Assembly (NCBI GenBank): GCA_946886125.1
Contig: CAMPHY010000028.1
Location: forward strand, 1 to 8,899
Source: an uncultured Candidatus Saccharibacteria bacterium
GTDB lineage: Bacteria > Patescibacteria > Saccharimonadia > Saccharimonadales > UBA6022
DNA length: 8,899 bases
Direction: 5' to 3'
In this document: one piece after another, positions 1 through 8,712 of the stretch
Layout of the letters: each line of letters opens with the position of its first letter
How positions within the stretch are numbered: position 1 is the first letter of the stretch
Position numbers and translations under genes: made by a program
The notes under the pieces: model-generated
Seen by the model: only the letters and a program-made list of their open reading frames with translations
Databases searched by the model: none
What the model was told of the DNA's origin: nothing

Positions 1-287
1 CCATGAGGGTGATATTTACCCATCACTTCACCAGCAATACGAGCAGACTTAGCAAACTTACCACCAGGACGCAGACCCTGCTCACCCATGGTGTATAAAA
101 TACGTCGGTGAACCGGTTTCATACCATCTCGCACATCAGGAAGTGCTCGATCAATAATCACGCTCATTGAATAACGCAGGAAGTTATCTTCCATATAGTC
201 TTCGACGGTACGGTTCTCAAGTGTCTTTGAGTGTGTTTGCACCGGAAGGATCACTTCATCAATTGGTGTATTTTTATCATCATCCAT
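1..287 (-). CDS. gyrA: DNA gyrase subunit A, N-terminal part (runs off window)
   Basis: Breakage-reunion subunit of DNA gyrase, which with GyrB introduces negative supercoils. Only the first 95 codons are present; the rest lies beyond base 1. The visible protein starts [15 protein letters not shown], then has the conserved N-terminal segments [20 protein letters not shown] and [11 protein letters not shown], and ends in GKYHPHG, the start of the quinolone-resistance region. The catalytic tyrosine and the C-terminal gyrase box are outside, so GyrA versus ParC rests on the partner gene and the family sequence. The ATG at 287 follows the gyrB stop by two bases (TAATTATG). No Shine-Dalgarno stands at normal distance; the nearest (GAGGA) is about 15 nt away inside gyrB, so translation probably depends on coupling to gyrB. 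It shares the gyrB promoter. Confidence 0.96.
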   Translation of the reverse strand, partial: MDDDKNTPIDEVILPVQTHSKTLENRTVEDYMEDNFLRYSMSVIIDRALPDVRDGMKPVHRRILYTMGEQGLRPGGKFAKSARIAGEVMGKYHPH

Positions 288-289
288 AA

Positions 290-2281
<1,992 letters not shown>

Positions 2282-2315
2282 TTATTCAGACGCTTCAGCT
2301 ATTTACATTTCTACT

Positions 2316-2344
2316 ATTATACCGAACAACTGGTGTTCACTCAA
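2316..2344 (-). promoter_or_regulatory. sigma-70-type promoter of gyrB-gyrA
   Basis: On the minus strand, -35 TTGAGT (2344-2339), a 17-bp spacer and a perfect -10 TATAAT (2321-2316). Predicted start is near 2309, giving a ~40-nt leader before the gyrB ATG. The -35 and spacer are covered by the inverted repeats at 2324-2360, so a protein bound there would block the polymerase. Confidence 0.85.
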
Positions 2345-2360
2345 GCCACTTGTGTGAACA
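2324..2360. promoter_or_regulatory. nested inverted repeats, candidate operator in the divergent gyrB/surface-protein region
   Basis: Two overlapping palindromes share an arm. The first is GAACA-N5-TGTTC at 2324-2338. The second spans 2334-2360 with 12-base arms (TGTTCAC plus CAAG, one mismatch) around a 3-base centre. Together they give three copies of the half-site GAACA/TGTTC starting at 2324, 2334 and 2356, spaced 10 and 22 bp, close to whole helical turns. They cover the gyrB -35 box and spacer and sit just upstream of the plus-strand gene at 2421. Binding by a dimeric regulator is inferred; it does not fit the Bacillus-type LexA box, which has a 4-bp centre. Confidence 0.5.
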
Positions 2361-2364
2361 TATT
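2336..2364 (+). promoter_or_regulatory. weak candidate promoter for the surface-protein gene
   Basis: TTCACT (2336-2341), 17-bp spacer, CATATT (2359-2364), each matching consensus at four of six positions. It would leave a ~50-nt leader that ends A-rich, with AAAGG ten bases before ATG 2421. A gene facing away from gyrB needs a promoter in this gap, but this exact placement is uncertain. Confidence 0.25.
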
Positions 2365-2420
2365 TCTTATGCTAATCTAGAGGTCAAGAGGACCATAAAA
2401 AAGAAAAAGGCAAAAAAATC

Positions 2421-3983
2421 ATGTTCAGGAAGTTTGTATCGAACCTTTCCTTTAGCCCGGCGCTCGTTGGTCAATTGGGATTTTACGCAAAACGATTACG
2501 AAAAGAGGAAGCAACGAGGCGAATTGGGCTTATATTTACTGCCCTTGCTCTGGTCGTGCAATCTTTTGCCGTTTTTTCACCACCAGAATCAGCCAATGCT
2601 GCGAATCCTGATGCTATTGTCTATAATAGTATCCGCAACAAAGCAGAACTACTTTCTATCTACGATCGTAATAATGACGGAGCGGGTCATCGCGACATCC
2701 AACAAATTTATCGTCACTTTGGTATTACACGTCAAGATATCGTCAATGCCCATGAAGGACACTTTAATACAACCGCCTTTAACAATTCATTGAATTTCGT
2801 CGGCCGCAGCAACTGGGGTGTCTCCGGTCGTTACCAAGTAGCCGTACCTGGAGCAAATACCAGTATCTATAGCGGAGATTGGCTGAGTGGAGCAATGGAA
2901 CGTCGCGCTGTGATTGGCCAACGTGCAATTGACGGTGAATGGTTCGCCATTATGCTTGATTGCGGCAATCCAGTGTACCTAACACTTCCTCCAAAACCTG
3001 TAGCAACATGTACATCACTAACTATCACCCCTATTAATCGGACCTCCTTACGAGCTACAGCTAAATCATCGGCAAAATTTGGGGCAAAAATTAGCTCATA
3101 CGCCTATACCGTAAAGAACGCCAATGGTAACGTTGTTGCACAAAAGACAGCAGCTAGTACCTCTACATCCAATGCGGTAACTTTTGAAGGACTAACAGAC
3201 GGCACTTATACTATTCAAACAACAGTTGCCACCAGTCTAGGCAATAAAACCGGGCCAAGCTGCCAAAAACAGTTTACCGTTTCACCGGAACCACGCTGCC
3301 CTCTTCAGCCGGATATCGTCGCCTCCAATCCTGACTGTAAGCCATGCCCCGAAGACGAAAGTATTTGGTACAAAGACAAAGACTGTAGTGCAGAATTTGT
3401 CATTGCAAAGACTGTGAGTAACCTTACTCAGTCAATCGAAGATGCCAATAGTACAACTGCAAAACCAGGCGACCGGTTAGAATATACACTTACCGTTAGT
3501 AACGTCGGGAAAGATACTGGTCGCTACGTTATCCAGGATTCATTTAGTGATGTATTCGAATATGCTGATGCGATGAGCCTTGGCGGAGGATCAATTACGA
3601 AGCCTGAAGGTCAAGAAAATACCAGTGCCTCACAGATCACTTGGCCAGAAGTTACTCTTCAAGCTGGTCAATCTATCAGTAAAGTAGTAAATATCAAAAT
3701 CAAAGACACCATTCCTGCACTTGCCACTCACCCAACAGCTCGACAATCGTATGATTGTAAAATAACCAACGTGTTTGGTAATACTCTCGAGGTTGGAGTG
3801 GAGTGCCCACCAGAAAAGATTGTGGAGCAAGTTGTAACAGAACTCCCTCAGACTGGCTCTGCTGAAAATATGATTTTCGCCGGTATCGTTCTCGCTGTTG
3901 TCACCTACTTCTACGCCCGAGCACGACAAGTGAAAAATGAAGTCCGACTAATCCGCCGAGATCTCAATGCGGGAACAATTTAA
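2421..3983 (+). CDS. LPXTG-anchored surface protein with DUF11-like domain
   Basis: 520-aa exported protein, probably attached to the cell envelope by a sortase. Residues 1-34 form an unusually long basic N-region (LGFYAKRLRKEEATRR), 35-53 a hydrophobic core, and signal peptidase would cut after SANA (60). About 62-190 is a domain I recognise only from saccharibacterial proteins; it carries DRNNDG, resembling a calcium loop but lacking a good position 12. About 197-288 looks like an Ig/Fn3-type beta domain between Cys197 and Cys281. A Cys/Pro-rich linker follows (Cys293, 306, 309, 322), then a DUF11-like beta-sandwich (326-445, KPGDRLEYTLTVSNVG). The C-terminus has LPQTG (475-479), a membrane segment and a basic tail longer than usual for sorting signals. 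Likely role: surface structure or host contact (inference). The small gene at 4004 follows by 20 nt. Confidence 0.9.
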   Translation: MFRKFVSNLSFSPALVGQLGFYAKRLRKEEATRRIGLIFTALALVVQSFAVFSPPESANAANPDAIVYNSIRNKAELLSIYDRNNDGAGHRDIQQIYRHFGITRQDIVNAHEGHFNTTAFNNSLNFVGRSNWGVSGRYQVAVPGANTSIYSGDWLSGAMERRAVIGQRAIDGEWFAIMLDCGNPVYLTLPPKPVATCTSLTITPINRTSLRATAKSSAKFGAKISSYAYTVKNANGNVVAQKTAASTSTSNAVTFEGLTDGTYTIQTTVATSLGNKTGPSCQKQFTVSPEPRCPLQPDIVASNPDCKPCPEDESIWYKDKDCSAEFVIAKTVSNLTQSIEDANSTTAKPGDRLEYTLTVSNVGKDTGRYVIQDSFSDVFEYADAMSLGGGSITKPEGQENTSASQITWPEVTLQAGQSISKVVNIKIKDTIPALATHPTARQSYDCKITNVFGNTLEVGVECPPEKIVEQVVTELPQTGSAENMIFAGIVLAVVTYFYARARQVKNEVRLIRRDLNAGTI

Positions 3984-4003
3984 TAATCAGTAACGGTGGT
4001 ACT

Positions 4004-4588
4004 ATGAGCACACAACCAGAACAATTAAAGACAAATCCAGAGAATAACCTTGAAGCTGCAGGCGAATCTGCCCGTGAGCAAGCTGAGCGCCTTAACGCCA
4101 AGCACGAAACAATTGGTGAGCGCAGCCCCGAGCATAGTCAAAAAACAGCCGAAAGAGCCCGTCATGAAGCTCTAGAGTCGGCCATAAGTGTCGAAGCTGG
4201 TGGCATAGAAAAGAAACGCGGCAAAAGCTCTTCTCCCGCTATTCGCAGAGGACCTATTAGCAAGCGAGAAAAAGATGCGAGCTATAAGCGTACGATGAAA
4301 CAAGTGCAACAAGAGATGTCGACGCCTAGCCGTACTTTTAGTAAATTCATTCATAACAAAGCGGTTGAAAAAACAAGCGACGCACTTGGGGCTACGGTTG
4401 CACGACCTAACGCAATTCTCGCAGGTGCATTTGTCGCTTTTATCGCCACAATTGTCACCTACTATATCGCAAAAAACATTGGCTATCGATTATCTGGCTT
4501 TGAAACAATCGGTGCCTTTATCGTTGGATGGACTATCGGTATCTTATTTGACTACTTCCGAGTTATGATTACCGGCAAGCGCTCGTAA
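4004..4588 (+). CDS. conserved protein with charged N-terminus and two C-terminal membrane helices
   Basis: 194 aa, function unknown. Residues 1-105 are hydrophilic, rich in Glu, Ala, Arg and Lys, and probably disordered or helical (ESAREQAERLNAKHE; a basic patch KKRGKSSSPAIRRG at 70-83). A conserved-looking stretch TFSKFIHNKAVEKTSDALG (111-129) and TVARPNAILAG leads into two membrane helices, about 137-156 and 165-187, ending VMITGKRS. Both charged ends should lie in the cytoplasm. From memory, proteins with the IHN...VEK...TVARP...GFETI pattern recur in Saccharibacteria; no function is known to me. ATG 4004 has GGTGG four bases upstream. It sits 20 nt behind the LPXTG gene and is probably co-transcribed with it, ending at the terminator at 4619-4647. 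Confidence 0.88.
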   Translation: MSTQPEQLKTNPENNLEAAGESAREQAERLNAKHETIGERSPEHSQKTAERARHEALESAISVEAGGIEKKRGKSSSPAIRRGPISKREKDASYKRTMKQVQQEMSTPSRTFSKFIHNKAVEKTSDALGATVARPNAILAGAFVAFIATIVTYYIAKNIGYRLSGFETIGAFIVGWTIGILFDYFRVMITGKRS

Positions 4589-4618
4589 GCCCCCCTTCTT
4601 ATTCATTCTATACATACT

Positions 4619-4647
4619 AAAACTACCTCCATATCGGAGGTAGTTTT
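4619..4647. terminator. bidirectional intrinsic terminator between convergent genes
   Basis: Perfect 12-bp stem AAAACTACCTCC / GGAGGTAGTTTT around the 5-nt loop ATATC. The A-run on one side and T-run on the other give a U-tract in either direction, so it can end both the plus transcript (4004-4588) and the minus transcript (7520-4671). No other feature was seen in this 82-bp gap. Confidence 0.92.
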
Positions 4648-4670
4648 CATAGCGTTCACGCTTGCTACTG

Positions 4671-7520
4671 TTATCGTAATTTGATTGAGACCTCATCGTG
4701 TGGCTTCGCCTCTTTGCCACGCAGGTGCAACTTATCAACCGAAGCCGCTGAAGGTGTAGTAGGTGCTTGAGGTGACGCCACAGCCTGCGGTGGCGATTGA
4801 GCAGGTTGCTGAGGATCGCTGTTCAATACAGGAGGAGCAGGACGTGTCATTGGCTGTACAGGTGGCGATGAAGGAGCTTTAGTTGTAACTGCTACCTGCT
4901 GACGCGGAGCTTGTGGTGGATTCACACCACCGATCTGCTGTCGTTTAGCAAGCCAATCATCAAGAAAAGATGAACCTCCAGATGTAGATGCTGGGGCGGA
5001 CGGTCCTCGACTATCACCCCCACCCATACGTTGTCGCTGAGACTGTCGTAATGCCTCAAGTTTCGCCTTCTTGGCTGTGTCTCCCGCCCCAAGACGCGCT
5101 GAAATGTCTTTATCCACCTGAGCACGCGGACGCCCATACTTTGCCGCTGACAAGCGTTTTAAAGCATCTCGCAGCTGCGGATTAGAAGTACCCATTGGCG
5201 GTACCAATGACATACTAAACGGCGCTGACGGTACGTTATTAATCATGACTGATGCAACTGTTTGAAAATTCGGCAATTTTGTTAAATCCTCAGCATCAAA
5301 GGTTGGAGCAAACTTCTTTTGCAGAATCTCAGCATCTGTTATGCCAATTCGTCCACTGATCACCGTACCGACGTTACCGATAATAGCTTCGCGTATATTG
5401 TCAGTTAACTGAGTCATAAACTGATTCGCAAGCACCAAGTTAAGCTTATATTTTCGAGCTTCAGACAGAATCGACTCAAAGCTATCAGTCGCAAAGTTCT
5501 GGAACTCATCGACATACAGACAAAAGTCTTCTCGCTGCTCGGCAGGAATACTTGCTCGCCCCATGGCTGCCGCCTGGAACTTCATGACAAAAATCATACC
5601 AAGTAGCTGAGAGTTCAGCTCGCCAGTTCGACCCTTTGAAAGGTTGACGAGCAGAATCTTTTTATTATCCATAATGTCACGGAGGTCAAACCCACTTTTA
5701 GTCTGCCCTATAATATTACGCATCATTTCATTTGACAGGAAGGCGCCGAACTTACTGACAAACCAGCCAAGAATCTCCGATTTATTCGCCTCGCTCGTTT
5801 GGGCCATCTCCTTGTTCCAAAAATCAAGCACAGTTCGATCAGTCACGTACTTCATCTTTTCATCTGTAAACGACTGGTCGTTAAAAATCTGAGGTACATC
5901 AATAAACGTAGAACCATTTGGATCACTCATAATCGTCAGGGCAGCATTACGGAACCAGTGCTCGTAACGAGGGCCGATAATACCAGTGTGCCCAGGATCA
6001 TATAGTCGATATAACATCGCTATCGTCTCTTGGATTAAGAAATCACGTTGGTCCTGTGTCTCAAATTCAAATAGATTTAACCCGATAGGATTTTCCATAT
6101 CACCAGGATTAAAGTAGATAACATCTTCAACTCGTTCCTTAGGCACCATACCGAGTAGCTCTTCAACTGAGTCGCCGTGCGGGTCGATAAACGCAAATCC
6201 TCGACCGTCCATCATATCTTGAAAGGCAAGATTCTCTAGACTGACCGATTTTCCTGTTCCCGTCTGCCCAATCATATAGGTATGACGACGACGGTCACTA
6301 ACACTAAGGCGTATTTGCTTTTTAGTGCCACGAAATTCGTTATAGCCCAGCAGCAGTCCGTCATTCATAACATGCGTTGGACCGTCGACTTGTTTAGACA
6401 TCTGTCGCTGTACTTGCGAAGTAGGAATATTTTTTTGACTCGGCAAATGAAATAATGTCGCCAACTCAATCGTATTTAAGATACTATGTGTGACCGTCTG
6501 CGGGAAGAAGCGAAAGATATATGCCGTTACCAGCTCTTCAATGTTTTTTGAAAGAGCAAATTTAAAGCCATTGTTAGTCGAAGAATCAAATAATGAAAAT
6601 GCCGCTACCACATTCTTTAGTAATGCCTGTGAGCGCGTCGCTGTATTTGAGGACACTACAACGCGAATGAGCACTTCGTACCCAGGGTAGCGTGTTTTTT
6701 CTTCAATCGCCTCGACCGTTGCCTGCTCTAGTGAGGTAAGTTGCTTGTCTTCAGGTTTTACTTCACCATTTTCAGGCGGCTTCCAAAATGCAGCCATCAG
6801 TTCTTTGGGTGCTAAAAGCCCCCCTACACTTGCCTTTTTGACACCCTTATCTTTCTTGATCCGACCAGCAGCCTCAACTGATCGCTTCGTCCACCCTTCA
6901 GCGGCTGGGCGTAGCATCAACTGAATCGCCACTCCATCATCACGAGTGGCTGCAGATAAGGCGTTTAATAACGCTCGCGAGGCGTCTCTTTTTGTTTCTT
7001 GATATGTTGCAATCGGATATACAAACTCTTTTTTCAAGGTGAACTCGCCACCGATAGTGCCACTCATTTTACCTACTTGGCTAAATATATTATGCTCAGC
7101 CACTTCTTCAAGGCGCGCCGAAGGATAGGCGGCTGCGACGGCCTGACGTACAACATCTAGTAGTACGGTCGGCACAACCGTATAGTAATGCACCAATCCT
7201 TCGTGAGCCAAAATTTCAAATGCGAGATGCCGTTGGCCATACATTTTGCTCTTGAATCCTTTGGTCGCCGTGCTGGCAATAATGTTATACATTACTTGTG
7301 CCTGCGATAGCGCCTCTTCTGTCAAATCACGTTCATCACGCCCTCCACCTTCAAGATCATCACTCGAAGGAGGTAAATGGATGAGGAGCGGCACCATCTT
7401 CAAGCCGCGTTCATAATTTTTTGCTTCACGCAGGGTTTTTCTGTACTGAGAGAATACAAAAAAAGCAGCTAATGAGCCGAGAATGACGACGATACTTACA
7501 CCGATTAAAAAGCCTATCAT
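4671..7520 (-). CDS. membrane-tethered VirD4/HerA-like ATPase of type IV secretion type
   Basis: 949-aa P-loop ATPase resembling conjugative coupling proteins (VirD4/TraG, DUF87 class), which pump DNA or protein through type IV channels. One N-terminal membrane helix (2-24) is followed by a ~390-residue domain not recognised further. Then come Walker A GQTGTGKS (418-425, Lys424), FIDPHGD (444-450), Walker B LYVDE (668-672) and LVLANQ (695-700), probably the sensor position. VISGRIG soon after may hold the arginine finger. Beyond ~790 the tail is a coiled basic stretch, then a long Pro/Gln/Ala-rich disordered region (about 850-930), ending in a short conserved-looking HLRGKEAKPHDEVSIKLR. ATG 7520 is the only good start; its Shine-Dalgarno is poor and the previous gene ends 18 nt upstream, so coupling is likely. 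No relaxase, VirB4 or pilin gene is visible here, so its substrate is unknown. Confidence 0.92.
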   Translation of the reverse strand: MIGFLIGVSIVVILGSLAAFFVFSQYRKTLREAKNYERGLKMVPLLIHLPPSSDDLEGGGRDERDLTEEALSQAQVMYNIIASTATKGFKSKMYGQRHLAFEILAHEGLVHYYTVVPTVLLDVVRQAVAAAYPSARLEEVAEHNIFSQVGKMSGTIGGEFTLKKEFVYPIATYQETKRDASRALLNALSAATRDDGVAIQLMLRPAAEGWTKRSVEAAGRIKKDKGVKKASVGGLLAPKELMAAFWKPPENGEVKPEDKQLTSLEQATVEAIEEKTRYPGYEVLIRVVVSSNTATRSQALLKNVVAAFSLFDSSTNNGFKFALSKNIEELVTAYIFRFFPQTVTHSILNTIELATLFHLPSQKNIPTSQVQRQMSKQVDGPTHVMNDGLLLGYNEFRGTKKQIRLSVSDRRRHTYMIGQTGTGKSVSLENLAFQDMMDGRGFAFIDPHGDSVEELLGMVPKERVEDVIYFNPGDMENPIGLNLFEFETQDQRDFLIQETIAMLYRLYDPGHTGIIGPRYEHWFRNAALTIMSDPNGSTFIDVPQIFNDQSFTDEKMKYVTDRTVLDFWNKEMAQTSEANKSEILGWFVSKFGAFLSNEMMRNIIGQTKSGFDLRDIMDNKKILLVNLSKGRTGELNSQLLGMIFVMKFQAAAMGRASIPAEQREDFCLYVDEFQNFATDSFESILSEARKYKLNLVLANQFMTQLTDNIREAIIGNVGTVISGRIGITDAEILQKKFAPTFDAEDLTKLPNFQTVASVMINNVPSAPFSMSLVPPMGTSNPQLRDALKRLSAAKYGRPRAQVDKDISARLGAGDTAKKAKLEALRQSQRQRMGGGDSRGPSAPASTSGGSSFLDDWLAKRQQIGGVNPPQAPRQQVAVTTKAPSSPPVQPMTRPAPPVLNSDPQQPAQSPPQAVASPQAPTTPSAASVDKLHLRGKEAKPHDEVSIKLR

Positions 7521-7538
7521 ACTACTAAAGTGCCTGGC

Positions 7539-7952
7539 TTATTGAACCGAGCCAAGCTCCTTTCCATAGCGCTTCTTGAGATATTCGGCTTGCAACTTGC
7601 TTACCGCTTGCTCACGCCCATGCGGGTCATCTTTTGTTTCATTAATTATTTTTTTAGCCTTATCGACCCATTCTTTTTCAATGAGATCGTCGTCGTTAGC
7701 TACACTCGGTGTATCATCTACAACGGGATCTACAGGATCAATAACGGGCGTAGCAATTGGTACAACAGTAGGCAAAACAGGGGTAGCATCTGCTACACGA
7801 GACGCTGATTCACTTGCCTGCTCCCTTCGCTCTGCACCAGTTTCAATACCCACTTCAGGGGTGCGTGGCAGAGGCGCACGTTCAATGTTCTGACCATACT
7901 GGACAGGTGCTTGTTCAAAGCTTGGTCGTGGCTTCGGAAGTTCAGGTTCCAT
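7539..7952 (-). CDS. small conserved hydrophilic protein upstream of the ATPase
   Basis: 137 aa, no membrane helix or signal peptide, function unknown. Residues 1-80 are Pro/Glu/Val-rich and look disordered (MEPELPKPRPSFEQAP; repeated PVxxP turns). The C-terminal ~50 residues form a charged helical domain: DDDLIEKEWVDKAKKIINET, then REQAVSKLQAEYLKKRYGKE. I recall this C-terminal domain as recurrent in Saccharibacteria, beside type IV-like ATPases; the association is from memory, not searched. A cytoplasmic adaptor for the 949-aa ATPase, 18 nt downstream, is a reasonable guess. There is no Shine-Dalgarno before ATG 7952, but an extended -10 box ends eight bases upstream, which points to a leaderless message. 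Confidence 0.85.
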   Translation of the reverse strand: MEPELPKPRPSFEQAPVQYGQNIERAPLPRTPEVGIETGAERREQASESASRVADATPVLPTVVPIATPVIDPVDPVVDDTPSVANDDDLIEKEWVDKAKKIINETKDDPHGREQAVSKLQAEYLKKRYGKELGSVQ

Positions 7953-7959
7953 ATCTGTA

Positions 7960-7968
7960 ATTATAGCA
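7960..7968 (-). promoter_or_regulatory. extended -10 promoter giving a probable leaderless mRNA for the 137-aa protein
   Basis: Minus strand TGC-TATAAT: a perfect -10 (7965-7960) with the extended TGN motif, and no clear -35. Seven bases (TACAGAT) separate it from ATG 7952, so transcription would start at or one base before the ATG, consistent with the lack of a Shine-Dalgarno. It would also drive the ATPase gene. Confidence 0.65.
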
Positions 7969-7994
7969 TAAACTTAAGCAACAACTTACGAAGT

Positions 7995-8381
7995 TTATGA
8001 TATTCGACGACTGATATAAATACAGCCAATGAGCACGAAAGTACCGATTAAGATAACATCGTAAGGACCAATACCCCCTACTGATTGAAGGCCAATCAAC
8101 ATAACAGGAGCGAGTGCTATAAATGAGGCATAGTAATAACAACGACGAAGGCTTAAAACCGCAATAGGCTTTTTAACCGTTAGCGATGAGGAAAATTTAG
8201 CGATAAGTCGACTGGCCCCGTGAAGACCAAATGCGACCAACCCTATAACAGCGATATACGCCAAAATAAAAAAGCCCAATATACCTATCGGACCAGCTTG
8301 TGCAGGTGTTGTCAGATTGAGCAGAAGCACCAGCGAAACGGCTGCTACTATTGTTCCAATTGACAATATTTTCCCCAACAT
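7995..8381 (-). CDS. small four-helix integral membrane protein
   Basis: 128 aa, function unknown. Four hydrophobic stretches: about 4-26 (ending PAQAG, which could also be read as a signal-peptide cut), 31-55, 78-99 and 104-124. A basic loop (AKFSSSLTVKKPIAVLSLRR) between helices 2 and 3 should be cytoplasmic. I chose ATG 8381 over the in-frame GTG at 8390 because the GTG lies within the -10 box TATAGT. GAGGG precedes the ATG by only two bases, too close for a normal ribosome site, and would suit a TTG at 8378 better. First intact gene of the minus cluster; the next starts 42 nt on. It may be a membrane part of the same machine as the ATPase, but nothing in its own sequence shows this. Confidence 0.8.
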   Translation of the reverse strand: MLGKILSIGTIVAAVSLVLLLNLTTPAQAGPIGILGFFILAYIAVIGLVAFGLHGASRLIAKFSSSLTVKKPIAVLSLRRCYYYASFIALAPVMLIGLQSVGGIGPYDVILIGTFVLIGCIYISRRIS

Positions 8382-8388
8382 ATCCCTC

Positions 8389-8397
8389 ACTATACCA
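8389..8397 (-). promoter_or_regulatory. extended -10 promoter, probable leaderless start of the membrane-protein gene
   Basis: Minus strand TGG-TATAGT (8397-8389), five of six bases of the -10 consensus plus the TGN extension, with no clear -35. Exactly seven bases (GAGGGAT) precede ATG 8381, the same geometry as at 7960-7968. The predicted transcript starts one base before the ATG. Confidence 0.55.
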
Positions 8398-8419
8398 TTA
8401 CATTCAAAAAAGAGAGCCT

Positions 8420-8532
8420 GAGCGGTAGAACATATGTGTTAAAGTTGCGACATCCGCCGCTGAAATAATTTGGGCGCGTGCTTCTAAAACTGTTAACCGC
8501 TCGAGGCAACTGACCGCTCCGGAATAATCCGG
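8420..8532. repeat. short GAGCGGT repeats and a hairpin
   Basis: The heptamer ACCGCTC occurs at 8496-8502 and 8513-8519, and its complement GAGCGGT at 8420-8426, so either upstream copy could pair with the last one in a minus-strand RNA. Next to them, 8519-8532 is a perfect 5-bp hairpin, CCGGA-N4-TCCGG. A T6 run lies past 8412 on the minus strand, but eight bases separate it from the repeat, too far for a standard terminator. Confidence 0.4.
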
Positions 8533-8611
8533 GGCATATCTTGCGACTCCGTCCATGATGAAATAACATTTGCTATCTCGCCTGTACCTGGTGTCGCGCG
8601 CTCTAACGCCG

Positions 8612-8712
8612 TTTGGCGGAGCATCGGCAATGCCAATAAATACAAAAGGTGCGTGATCTGCAGGTGCAAATCATTATATAGCGTATATTGGTATTGCCGA
8701 GTGTGCGCCAAA
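8612..8712. repeat. long imperfect inverted repeat with symmetric interruptions
   Basis: Arms 8612-8638 and 8686-8712 pair at 21 of 27 positions: TTTGGCG/CGCCAAA, a 5x5 internal loop, TCGGCAAT/ATTGCCGA, a 1x1 mismatch, then CCAATA/TATTGG. The 47-bp centre holds a second hairpin, in minus-strand RNA GATTTGC-ACCT-GCAGATC (8672-8655, seven pairs with one G-U). A short rival hairpin, CGCC-GTTT-GGCG, sits at 8607-8618. The structure overlaps the first third of the broken gene, with the two stops at the base of the inner hairpin. It could be a structured RNA, a leader-type switch or a small inverted-repeat element. Confidence 0.6.

Noticed and set aside
8420..8502. Intrinsic terminator made of GAGCGGT/ACCGCTC plus the T6 run
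   Set aside because: The arms are about 70 bases apart and the T-run starts eight bases beyond the stem, so it does not fit an intrinsic terminator.
8493..8711. 72-codon minus-strand open frame starting at TTG (Leu-rich protein ending SVASSG)
   Set aside because: It overlaps the frame of 8404-8724 but has only 24% G-starting codons against 39%, lacks an ATG or ribosome site at its start, and stays open largely because the region is GC-richer with few stops in any minus frame.
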